Of a stretch of DNA of 64,000 nt, positions 54,512 to 64,000 are shown piece after piece (position 1 is the stretch's first letter; each line of letters opens with the position of its first letter). Source of the DNA: Pollenia angustigena (lineage: Eukaryota > Arthropoda > Insecta > Diptera > Polleniidae). The DNA lies in the NCBI GenBank assembly GCA_930367215.1, contig OV884056.1, positions 233,731,127-233,795,126 on the forward strand, given 5' to 3'. The notes beneath the pieces are model-generated. The model searched no databases. It was not told the origin of the DNA and saw nothing but the letters and a program-made list of their open reading frames with translations. The translations under genes and the position numbers were made by a program.

Positions 54512-55600
54512 TATATATATCCTCAAGCAATCTAACAATCTTTGTGGATAATCCCATCGTATGTAATTTAAAAATTAGTTTTTGTCTAGGAACTTTATCA
54601 AACGCCGCTCTAAAGTCAATGCCAGATTATTTGAAATTTATTCAGAATCATATTCTTTTCTAACCATCAACTTATTCTTTCATTAAGAATTCCCATAAAC
54701 ACTTTAGCTATACAGTTCATGAACGAAATTCCTCTGTAGTTGCTGGGTAAATTTGGGTCCCCCTTCTTAAAGCTTGGGAATATATTATGCTGTTTGAAAA
54801 TGTTTCATCTACCTTACCAGAATCGAACATTTTATTATATGTCTTTGCGAGTTGTATCTTTAATTCGTTTGTAGAGTTTTATAAAAATTCGTAAGTGATT
54901 TGATCTTCTCCAGGCGCTTTATTTTCTTAAGTTTTTTCAATAGTATATCTATTTCTACAGTAGAAATATTTGTATCCAGCTCATTGTACGAATACTACAT
55001 ATGTGCGTAATGTATATTATTTACCGCATCTTGCGGGTTTAAAAGATTATCAAAATAATTTCTAAAATCTTCTGCTGATACCGCTGTACTAACTTGAAAA
55101 GTACTGCCTCGTATTTCATTCGCAATTTTCCACCAGTTTTTTTTTTAATTTTAGACTCATCAATCTTTCTCTCAAATTCAATGTAATACTCTACTTTTCG
55201 ATTTGCGCATATTATTTTGTAGTTTTGTTGGGCTTTTAAATATTTTTGTCTATCTTCTAGTTCATGCAAACATTTATAATTAAACCAATTTTGCTTAAAC
55301 TTTACTTTATTAATTTGATGTTGTTTATCTGCAGATTTTCATTTACAATTAAACTTATATTTCTGTTCAATTTTTGTTGATATGTTGTTTTAAGAGACTC
55401 ATTCGAGGTTAATTTAGGCAGCAGATGTAGTGGTTAGACGTTCTCTATATTACTGATCTTTAAACATAACTTTATTGGCATATGACCTGAATAAATTTGC
55501 CTTTCTACTTCAAAACTTTGGATAAGGCCCAAACGTTCCTGAGAGACTGCACAGATGTCGTTTACAGAACTTCCGATATTGTTCATAAAGGTAAGATTTC
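54512..55600 (-). pseudogene. LINE endonuclease end, linker and RT finger region
   Basis: Minus strand from about 55590: FMNNIGSSVNDICAVSQERL, GLIQSFEVERQIYSGHMPIK (HMPI-like end of the endonuclease), a Lys/Arg-rich linker with one open block at 55269-55039 (LEDRQKYLKAQQNYKIICAN), degraded RT start, then IDFRAAFDKVPRQKLIFKLH with the catalytic Asp near 54600 and LEDIYN at 54512. Confidence 0.8.
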
Positions 55601-55735
55601 AGGGACCGTAACGGTTATAAGTGATATCGAATAAGTTTTTTAATAACTGTTATTTTGTGGCTTAAATGAAAAAAATCCATCTTAAACAGTTATTTTTTGA
55701 CGTTAAAATAAAAGATCGTATGAAACTCTTAAAAA

Positions 55736-55885
55736 AGAGTTTTATTTAGCCGTCAGAAAATAAAACTCATTTGAGGAGTTTTATTTTTCCGTCAGAAAAT
55801 AAAACTCATTTGAGGAGTTTTATTTTTTCCGTCAGAAAATAAAACTCATTTAAGGAGTTTTATTTTAACAGTCAGAAAATAAAAA
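55736..55885 (+). repeat. 40-bp minisatellite, about 3.5 units
   Basis: Units GTCAGAAAATAAAACTCATT + TGAGGAGTTTTATTTTTCC start at 55753, 55792 and 55832, with a partial one at 55871. Each unit can fold (AAAACTC / GAGTTTT). It sits just upstream of the mini-me-like head at 55890. Confidence 0.75.
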
Positions 55886-56760
55886 TCATTTTATGTACAA
55901 GGGTGTAATAAGTTTGTCATTCCGTTTGAAATTTTTTACAATGTCCGTCCAAGACGCCTTAAAGTATTTATCGTTACTTGAAATGCAAGACAACGCACAG
56001 TGGTATTTCTTCATACATCTAGCTACAAAAAATAGAACAAGTGATCTTACAACGATGAAATTTTACACGCATGTTTAAATTTAAGTAGAAAAGAAAAATA
56101 CTAAAAAATTTTAAAATCCGTCGACTCCTTGAGGTACCTCCTTTGGAAAGCCATTTTTCCACGAATTTTTGTCCTCAATGTATAGCTCGCAATTCTTCAT
56201 AGAATTTTACGAAATTTGGCACACGTCTATAAGTTGGTCCAAGAAAAACCACTACAAATTTTGGTTGAAATTCGTCGGCTTGTAGGGGTACCTCCCTTGG
56301 ACCCCCATTTGTTTGCTTATTTTTCTTCTCAACGTATGGGCCGCAATTCGCAACGGAATTTAATAAAATTTAGCAGATGTCCATAAGTTGATCTAAAAAA
56401 GAGCACTACAAATTTTGGTGGAAATCCGTCGACTCCTAGGTGTACCTCCCTTGGACCCCCATTTTTTGCGATTTTTTCTTCTCAACGTATGGGCCGCATT
56501 TCGCAACAAAATTTGATAAAATTTAGCAGATGTCCATAAGTTGATCTAAAAAAGAGCACTACAAATTTTGGTTGAAATCCGTCGACTCCTAGGGTACCTC
56601 CCATGGACCCCCATATTCCACGTAATTTTCTTTTCAATGTATAGGGCGCAATTGTAAATAGAATTTTATTAAATTTGGCACACGCGTATTAATTGATAAA
56701 AGAAAAAACTAACAATTTTGGTTGAAATGCGTCGTCTTTTATGTAACCTGAATGAAAAAA
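55886..56760 (+). repeat. mini-me-like remnant with four 153-bp tandem units
   Basis: Head remnant AAGGGTGTAATAAGTTTGTC then ATTCCGTTTG and ATGTCCGTCCAAG. Four direct units of about 150-155 bp begin near 56110, 56270, 56425 and 56575. Each has AAATCCGTCGACTCCT, GTACCTCCCTTGGACCCCC, CAACGTATGGGCCGC and AAATTTGGCACACG. The frame at 55893-56078 is in the repeat and is not called. Same arrangement as 14371-15075. Confidence 0.72.
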
Positions 56761-58424
56761 TTTCGAATAAATATAATTCTCATTGAAAATACTAGTACTA
56801 GTACTAATTCATCAGCTATTATATATTTAACTACATCATCCAATTCTTAAATATTCTTATGAGGTTGACGTCTTAAGCTACTAATATATGAATCGGACGA
56901 CTCAAGCAAACGATGAAAAACGATGAAAAAAAATTTCATAATATTCAAGATGAATTATTTTTAATTAATTTATTTTTTAAAGATGTATTTACTTTCTAAC
57001 CAAGTCGCGCTTCTCCCCAACGATTTAAAAAATGACCAAAAACCTCTTTTGAACTGCCTTTTTCACTATTTCAATTTCATCAATAGTAAGCACCGAATTT
57101 TCAAATTGCTACCACAATCAAAAAGTTCCGGGCACAATTCACTATATGACACAGAAAATAAAATCATTTTTAGAATTATATTTTAAATTTTATTACAATA
57201 TTTATTATTATTTATTTATTAACGTTAACTATTTACTGGTTGCAAATTTCGTTTTCAATTTACATAAGCGGTTTTCTTCTATACATTTTCTTTTATTAAA
57301 ACATATGATTTTGTTTATTTTTTTTAATCTTATTCACTTTTAAAAACAGCTGTCAACAATTTATTAAGAAATTGTTGGTATAATTAAAAACTTAAATTTC
57401 TTTAAACCGTTAAGCTTAAAGGTATGCAAAACTTTTTTATTACAAATACTAGGGTGCAATATTCGTGACTTTTTTTTACTAAATTTGGATTTGTTTTAAA
57501 AGATTGACAAAAGTTGGTGAATTTTTTTGACTATTAAGAAAGAAGAGCCTTTTACCTTTCATTTCGTTATACTGAGAGCACAGAGGTAAACCGAGCTAAC
57601 TGACTTTTTCTCCAACGAAAACAGCCAATGCTGAATTTTTAAGGACAATTTTGATGCACTCATATCTCCCAAACTATGCATGCAATAACTTTTTCTTTTC
57701 CATTAAATTAAAAACAAGGCTTTGGACTTAAATAAAGTCGACACTCAGATTTTTCCGCTCGAAACATCTTCGATACATAAATCTCTGAATTTGAAAAAAA
57801 TTACCATATATTTCCCTTTCACAACATTGACCTGATTTCAACCGATCTTTTCTTTTTGCCAGACTCTTTTCTATAAAATAGCATCATTAGATTTTTTAAA
57901 AGTTATAGTCAAAAAATTCCTCTTTTGCAGCAGAAATCCCATAGTGCGGTGCTGGTTTAAACCTAAAGAACTTTTGCAAAAATATTAACAAAAAATACAT
58001 TTTAAGACTTGATATATTGCTTAGCACTTTTATATAATTTTTCCATTCTATATTTTTTCTTTAAACACAAAAAAGTTTCTACCTTGTAAACAATATTAAA
58101 TTCGTGCATTTTCTTCTTCTTCTTTAAAAACATCCATATTGCTATGATAAAAAGTTGCCATTTGCAAAAAAATTTTGCCATTTATTTTTGCTCAGTATGG
58201 TAGCGCTACATGGTTTAAGCCACCACCCAAAAATATAAAATTCAATTGATACTAGATTAACTTAATCTAAGATTAGCTAATTATAGAATTAAATTAACTT
58301 TAATCTCAAACCCAAAAAGTGGCTCTTAGTGTTTTATTCAGACTTTGGAGACTGAAAAAAATCGTAACTTTTTAGGAAAAAATCTGCAAATCGGCACTTT
58401 GCTAATTTCGGAAAAAAATCGTCA
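56761..58424. other. AT-rich DNA, no gene seen
   Basis: Frames at 56983-57186 and 57146-57343 lack domains. AAAACGATGA is duplicated near 56911-56930. GATTAACTTAATCTAAGATTAGC near 58254-58276 is a short imperfect palindrome. Confidence 0.45.
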
Positions 58425-58875
58425 AATCTGGCATCCCTGTATGGGGCACTGCCTTTGCCCCTCCAACATAGACAAAATCCAAAAGTGCAAAATTCTTGGA
58501 ATCATTGCGTCCGCTCCCTGGTATGTAAAAATCTCGAACATTCACGAAGATCTCAATGTACCATTGGTAAAAATGAAGATCACAAAGTATTCAATCAAAT
58601 ACTTAAAAAGGCTCAAATCGCACTCAAATCCAATAGCTCGAAATATTTTGTATGATGGCGGCCACACTCCCGTAAGGAGAAGAAATACTTCAGCACTTAT
58701 CCGATCAAAAGAGCGGGAAACACTTACATACATATATGAACGGGAACCGTAATTAGGAGAATTTTCGTCCGGCATTGGCAGGGCGGAATCTTAAGAATTA
58801 GATTATGATTTGATTAAGTAATGCTAGTCATATTCTTATATATAATTTTGCATTGAATAAATATGAAAAAAAAAT
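58425..58875 (+). mobile_element. jockey-type non-LTR element, 3' end only
   Basis: A 5'-truncated copy. Coding from about 58425 in a shifted frame (GIPVWGTAFAP), then open to 58752: NIDKIQKCKILGIIASAPWY, VKISNIHEDLNVPLVKMKIT, KYSIKYLKRLKSHSNPIARN. APWYVxxxxIHxDLxIP is typical of the jockey-clade ORF2 C-terminus. A 3' untranslated part and an A-run at 58866-58875 follow. Confidence 0.8.
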
Positions 58876-59193
58876 TTATTTAAAATGGCACCAATTTACT
58901 TTGCCATATTAATTTAAAAATAAGCAATTTCATATTAACAAATGAATATATCGTCCACTTAATATAACAATAGCGTATGTGCTCATACGCTATTATTTTC
59001 ATTTAGAATCTCCATCATTGATTTTATGTCTGGTCAAAGGTTCGTCAAATTCTACTTCCAAAAAGTGGGTTAAAATGTCGTTGGAAAAAATAGTGTATAA
59101 TTTCTTGTTCAAAATTTTCCTTCAATAAGTGTGTAAGCTCATACGCGCTATTTTACTCGAAATTTCCACTCCAAAGTTGATTAAAGAATAATA
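58876..59193. other. AT-rich spacer with a short hairpin
   Basis: AATAGCGTATG TGCT CATACGCTATT at 58969-58994 is a perfect 11-bp stem. Related CATACGCGCTATT at 59141. No gene. Confidence 0.5.
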
Positions 59194-59201
59194 GTGTATA
59201 C

Positions 59202-60162
59202 TAGACTGGTCGCAATTTTTTTTTTTTTTTTTTAAATTTAATTGTTTGCGCTTAAAATATGAGGTTTGGTGTAAGAAATCATGACCTAATTTATCAGGTC
59301 AATCCGACGGTGCCTAGCCGTGCCGGGTGGGGCCTAGGCACTACACGGGCCAAATATAAGAATTTCAATTATACAAATATGGCGGTTTAATAAAATTCTT
59401 AAATTAATTAAAATTTTTCGTCTTTTGTGAATACACAAAATCAAAAGTTTTTATGAATTTTTAAAAACAAAAATTCCGAAATTTTAATAAAAAAAATTAT
59501 GTTTCTAAAACGACTGCGCATATAAGAAAAACGTTTCAACTTTCTTAAAGTAAATTTTATTGCGGAATTTCGGTTTTTTTAGTTTTTAATAAACTAAAGC
59601 GTTTTTGAGTTACGCGAACATATGTTGTGCAACCTCCTTAATTTTCGAAATAACGGTATATCTCGAAAACCAAAGCCAACATAAAGAAAAAAGTTTCAAC
59701 CTTCTTAAAGTAAATTTTATTGCGGAATTTCGGTTTGTTTTAGTTTTTCAATAAGCTAAAGCGATTTTGAGTTGCGCGAACATATGTTAATCTATCTATA
59801 CAATATATAATTTCTTAGTATGTCAGGATGTTTGCATGTATTTCCTATTCTTTCCGCAACTTTCTGAAGCCATCTTATGACATAGGAAGCTGAAATTTGG
59901 CACACTTGAAGTACTTTCTCTGCCGAAGATCGTAGCGTAGTCACATTTTTGATTTTCGTCTTTTCAACTGGTATAACTATAAAGATCTGATAGAAAATAT
60001 GTTTTTTTATAAAATGGGGAACTTTGGGCCCCAACCGGCACGGCTAGGCATCGTCGGATTGACCTGAAAAATTAGGTCATGATTTCTTACACCAAACCTC
60101 ATATTTTAAGCTGCGCAAACAATTAAATTAAAAAAAATCCCAAACAAGATGCGACCAGTCTA
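59202..60162. mobile_element. TAGACTGGTCGC-family element, complete, 8-bp TSD GTGTATAC
   Basis: TAGACTGGTCGCAATTTTT (59202) to TGCGACCAGTCTA (60162) with GTGTATAC on both sides (59194-59201, 60163-60170). 961 bp. The left inverted arm is short, about 140 bp, ending where CCTAGGCACTACACGGGCCA joins the inner part; the right arm is long. So it is a deletion derivative of the 2.57-kb form. The minus frame at 59792-60034 recurs in the other copies (LQVCQISASYVIRWLQKVAE) but is repeat text, with no start or domain I recognise. Confidence 0.86.
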
Positions 60163-60170
60163 GTGTATAC

Positions 60171-61629
60171 GCATTATACTCCATTTTAGCCTGTAGAAAA
60201 AAAAATACAATTTATGAAAACTTTAACTCATAAAATAGCTTATAATAATATACACTATTGTTTAAGAAAAAGTTTAATTTCGACCATCGAAAGCTGCATG
60301 ATCTCTAAAATTTGTGCAAGAAGAATGTAATTCCTCGTGGCTCGGAGTCATTTTTTTTTAACTTACAAGGGGGAAAGAAGCGAAATTGTTTAGATGAAGA
60401 CGAATGAACTTCTAGTTATTTTTGATTTACGCAATGTATACCTTAATTTGTCATTATTTTTTGGCAACAATAAGCCAAATTGGAAAGTAGTGAATATGTG
60501 CCACTGAATTAACAAAACTATGAATTAATCACTCTTTTATAATGTTACAAATTGCTATTTTTGAGATCAAATATTTTAATAAAAATACCGTAAAAATATT
60601 GAATAAAACAGCGTATACCATACAAAATAAAATAGTGTATCAGATACATAATACGAATTCTGTAAAAACATAAAAAAGCCTATATGGAGGACTTACACTT
60701 TGAATGACATAATTATGGTCTTAAAGGATGCGTAGAATAAAAAAAATTGGTCAATTTAAAGACAAGAAACGGATTTATGTATTCGTCGAAAAATCTAATA
60801 TGAAAAATATTTATTTACCGCGATATTGAGGTTTTAATAGACATCCGATTTGAAAAAAACTTAAAACACGATTTTCTCAAAACCCCAAAAAAAATTATAC
60901 ACTTTTGTTATATTGAGGGGACGATATTTTAACTGCTACTATGTATATTCACACCCTTTTTTACAAAATGAGTGCAACTAAATATTTGAAGATAAATTAA
61001 CTAAAATGTACAACCTTGTAATTTTTCTGGCCTAATTCCTTATTTTATTTGATGTATTTGCATTGTAAATTACGCTCAAAAAAAGTTATATTTTTCTTAA
61101 CTAAAAATTCTAAGTTTAGCAAATAATGAACATCATACATATTTGCCTTCACTTAAAGTTTCTTGCATATTTGATGCATAAATGCTCTCTCAACGTTTAC
61201 AAAGTTATAAAATAAATTTTTCTTTAATTTTGAAATTTTTTGTGTGCAAAATTTTGTATAATAAGTTTTAAGATTTTTTATATTTTTGGGTTGTTTGCAT
61301 TTTAATAACACCTTAAATGTTTGATGCAAGTGTGGCTTAAAACTGTAAACCAAAAAGAAAAATAATGAAAAACAAAAAAAAAAAAAAAAGAAGTAGAGTG
61401 AGTCTACCCGACCATAAAACACTCTTCACTACTCTATTAAAAACCCAAAGCTGTTCATGAAGCTGCCAAAACAAAATTATGTGATGAAATTACAATAATA
61501 TAAAATTCTTTTTTTTTTTGTTTAAAAGTTATTTCTGAATCTACCAGGAAAAAAATTAGCATGTCTAAGTAGCTATTATTAGTAGAAGTTGCCGAATTCT
61601 GTATTTATACCAACATTTATTATGATGTA
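60171..61629. other. AT-rich DNA, no gene seen
   Basis: No coding signal. The minus frame at 61153-61422 is Phe/Lys-rich low complexity. Confidence 0.5.
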
Positions 61630-62115
61630 ATGCCATTTTAACCTAATCTCGGGAGTGTTTATTGTATGGAAGCTATGGCTAAGCTAATCTTGGGAGTGTT
61701 ATTTGTATGGAAGCTATGGCAAATTATGGACCGGATCCAATAATCTCGGGAGTGTTATTTGTATAGAAGCTATGGCAAATTATGGACCGGTTCCAATAAA
61801 AAATTGGTAGGCCGATTTATGTTGTAATAGAATATTTTAGGGCTAAAATTAATCCAAAACTAACATAAAATTATTAATGTGTGCGAATGTGAAATTATTA
61901 ATCGATTTTCACCATTTTCAATAGGCTTCGTCTTCAGGACCGATGTACCTAATTTCATCAAATTATCTCTTAAATTGCGACAAATATTTTGCGCTTCAAG
62001 TTAACATGGACATGCAACTAGCCAGCCGGACGGCGGACATCGTTACATCGAGAAAGTGATTCTAAATCGATCGTTTAATCAATATATCGGTCTAAAACAG
62101 AGCTCGGCAAAACTA
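61630..62115 (-). repeat. mini-me-like remnant, minus strand, with tandem units
   Basis: Near 62100-61980 the minus strand reads CCGATATATTGATTAAACGA, AATCACTTTCTCGATG, TAACGATGTCCGCCGTCCGG and GGCTAGTTGCATG, the conserved mini-me-like order. Upstream on the plus strand, 61640-61795 holds three direct repeats of AATCTCGGGAGTGTTATTTG and GGAAGCTATGGCAAATTATG. Confidence 0.62.
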
Positions 62116-62449
62116 CTATATTGCGGTTTTATCTCGTTTTTACAATTGCTCACACTTTGTTAAATCAACCAAAACTATGCAGTTTCGCTCGAATGCTTGT
62201 CAAGGAAGAAAGTTGTGTTAGAATTACGCTGTGAGAAATATTCAAATCAGAATTGGAATTTGAGATTTTTTTAAAGAAAATTTTTTGGTAAGTCAAGATG
62301 TTTGCTAAGTCTGAATTTATTTATTTTGTTTTCCAGTTTAGCCTAAAAAGGGAAAAAGGTATTAACGAGTAAGCCGATCTCTGGTCTAGTCATAATATTT
62401 TATGTACGACACACGTAAGAAAATTAACATCATTCCCACACAAAAGTTC

Positions 62450-63790
62450 TGTTTTAGCTTAAACGGCCAGATAGCAAATTAACTGAGTTAGCAAAGGAGA
62501 CCTGTGAGCTCACACTAACGACACACTTTCCATGATCTATGCCGTTTTACTCCAGACCATGGAGAAACTCACAGATAACTTTATAGGAAATGAATATCTA
62601 CCAACACTCCGATACAACGGGTTCAGTTTGCTTATCGATCGGGCAAGTCTACAGTGACTGCTATTCATGACGTTTTGGGCATAATTGAAGAGGCTCTGGA
62701 CGCAAGGCAAATGACTCTTTGTGCATTCATCGACATTCAGGGAGCCTTCGTCAACACTTGCATTAATGAGGAAAGGGGTTGTAGTTAATTTAAAAAACTG
62801 CATAAGGGAAACGCTGGTATTCATCGATGACTATTGAATAATTAGGGGTTGTCCATAGAGTGGCGTCTTATCGCCTCTTTTTTTGGGCATTAGTCATTTA
62901 TGAACTATTGGAGATCCTTAATGACTTGGGATTCCACACTTATGGTTATGCTGGCGATCTAGTTATATCTGTGACTGAATTTGATGACTCAACTATTTCG
63001 GAGCGAGGGGACTTAATAAAACAACTCTGATATCATTCACCAAACGTGTGTATTTCTGAGTTCTGAGAGTTAAGGAACCACCTTGAACGGTACGGCTATC
63101 TGATTTTCTAACGAGGCTAAAAAATTAAGTGATCATCTATATATATAAAAATAAGTCCGTATATGTACGTCGCCGAACTTCTCATAAACGCGTCGTGCGA
63201 TTTCAACCAAACTTATACACTACGTAGGCAGTGGCCCATATATGTTTTATATGAAGTTTGGTTGGAATCCGATAACGCATGTGTGTGCGGTGCATATGTG
63301 AAGTGAGTGTGTTTTTGCCGCAGGAAAACCAACTTTATTAAAAACAAGTGTGTTTCTTTTCTTATTTTGTTTTGCCGTGCGAGGCAGGCAACGGGCCCGC
63401 TAGTTCAAGATAAAACTCTTAACTGGAACGTTCAGATATCCCATGTAGCCAAAACAGCGACAATGGCATTATGTGCCTGTCAAAGAATCTTTGTGAGAAA
63501 TCGGGCTGAAGCCTATTAAGATCTACTGATATTTTGTAACGATTATTAGACCAAACTTGACCCATGTTGCCATAGCGTGGGAAAATAACACTGAACAGGT
63601 GAAATCTAGAATAATACTTAATAAAGTTTACCGCCTGATTTGCGTATCGAAAAGGTGATTTAGCGGCTATCCTGAACATCCTTACGTTGCACAAATCCGT
63701 AAAGGAGGAGACTTGCAGGTGTGCTAGCAAGATGTGGTGTACTGCTGAATAAAGGGCATGTAATTTTGTAGGTCACATGCGAATCCTTAG
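62450..63790 (+). pseudogene. Non-LTR RT relic 3, degenerate, split by a Helitron
   Basis: Pieces in order: LTTHFP (about 62510), LLQTMEKLTDNFI (62560), FAYRSGKSTVTAIHDVLGII (62630), MTLCAFIDIQGAFVN (about 62715, catalytic Asp retained as FIDI), GYAGDLVISV at about 62945 where YADD has become YAGD, then at 63405 DKTLNWNVQISHVAKTATMA followed by LCACQRIFVRN. Similar in type to the element at 1-3028. Many stops; not functional. A minus frame at 62537-62824 is only its shadow. Confidence 0.75.
63136..63403 (+). mobile_element. Small non-autonomous Helitron
   Basis: Begins TCTATATATATAAAAATAAG after A and ends GGGCCCGCTAG before T, with no TSD. A G+C-rich hairpin-like AACGGGCCCGC precedes CTAG. 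TC start, CTAG end and A/T insertion are canonical Helitron features. Taking it out joins GTGATCA to TTCAAGATAAAAC and restores the LINE frame VIIQDKTLNWN. 268 bp, no coding. Confidence 0.85.
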
Positions 63791-64000
63791 CTCGGTTCAC
63801 CCATGCGTTCCGAACAAAATTTTTGTCCGGACAAAATTTTTTTTATATTGAGTTTGGCGTTTTACTTTTGAGAGAGAGAGCAATGATTTTATTCGGAACG
63901 TTTTTTCTTGAATTGGTTTAATTTTAATTCGTGTGCCGAACAAAATGAACTGAGATGCCACTTTTTTTCAATTTGTACATAAAAGTTGAAAAATTTTTCG
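63791..64000. other. End of window, unassigned
   Basis: CGAACAAAATTTTTGTCCGGAC near 63810-63831 contains short inverted words; CCGAACAAAATG recurs near 63934. No gene. Confidence 0.35.

Larger units (their letters stand above)
53110..55600 (-). mobile_element. Non-LTR retrotransposon relic 2, minus strand, interrupted
   Basis: From 55600 downwards: end of the endonuclease domain, basic linker, RT, and post-RT region, with a mini-me-like element at 53768-54511. No RNase H or poly(A) tail is visible. The RT type differs from the element at 1-3028: it has QGCFLSPLLFTIYLNELHEY, the YADDIVILAEDKE motif and a KLQRYFLKRILKLPDITPNY block, which I associate with I-group/Nimb- or Outcast-like fly LINEs (not tested). 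Confidence 0.8.

Noticed and set aside
61153..61422. 89-codon minus frame
   Set aside because: Phe- and Lys-rich low complexity from T/A runs.
62537..62824. 95-codon minus frame
   Set aside because: Antisense shadow of the third LINE RT relic.

Overview
This window looks like repeat-dense, A+T-rich, non-genic DNA from an insect, most probably a brachyceran fly. I find no intact host gene, no operon-like layout, no rRNA and no CRISPR array. The fly assignment is an inference from three things: the mix of transposable elements; several copies of a repeat with a TATACCC...GGGTAT head and a GTCY-rich tract, of the mini-me/DINE-1 (Helentron-like) kind well known from Diptera; and the base composition. 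Almost everything that can be explained is a transposable element (TE), usually broken and often nested. Coding relics occur as reading frames with stops, frameshifts or deletions.

Layout. 1-3028: 5'-truncated non-LTR retrotransposon (endonuclease, reverse transcriptase, RNase H). 3029-7860: AT-rich DNA with two CGATA clusters, a terminal-inverted-repeat (TIR) element and a mini-me-like copy inside it. 7868-9765: foldback element of the TAGACTGGTCGC family, split by an element with CCCAGC ends that carries a tRNA-derived SINE. 10.2-16.1 kb: several non-autonomous TIR elements and mini-me-type tandem repeats. 16.64-27.84 kb: one degenerate gene of an unclassified repeat-associated family, split by about 10 kb of nested elements. 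These are foldback elements made of 82-bp and CCCAAA-rich modules, a Transib (RAG1-like) remnant, a hAT, and inside that hAT a 2.57-kb foldback. 28158-29575: a near-perfect 1.4-kb palindrome. 29.8-30.96 kb: a direct duplication with a tRNA-like sequence, one copy carrying a 206-bp element with a 9-bp target-site duplication (TSD). 34.8-43.0 kb: two piggyBac relics. The first holds a four-level nest: piggyBac, then a CACTG element with a 2-bp TSD, then a hAT with an 8-bp TSD, then a CCCAGC element with a 2-bp TSD. 43.3-49.2 kb: TIR and foldback elements. 49270-50164: an internally deleted mariner. 50.76-52.10 kb: an unrecognised pseudogene, possibly of a secreted protein, split by a piggyBac-type MITE. 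53.1-55.6 kb: a second non-LTR element on the minus strand, split by a mini-me-like element. 55.7-64.0 kb: minisatellites, a jockey-type 3' end, another TAGACTGGTCGC element, and a third non-LTR relic split cleanly by a small Helitron.

The interest lies in the structure rather than in a working pathway. Many insertions are exact enough (both TSDs present, host frame resumes) to give an order of events. Three stand out: the Transib remnant that keeps the catalytic-Glu region of a RAG1-type transposase, the foldback elements with a 9-bp TSD, and the unexplained 1.4-kb palindrome. Family names below rest on remembered motifs and on termini and TSDs read directly from the sequence. No database search was possible.
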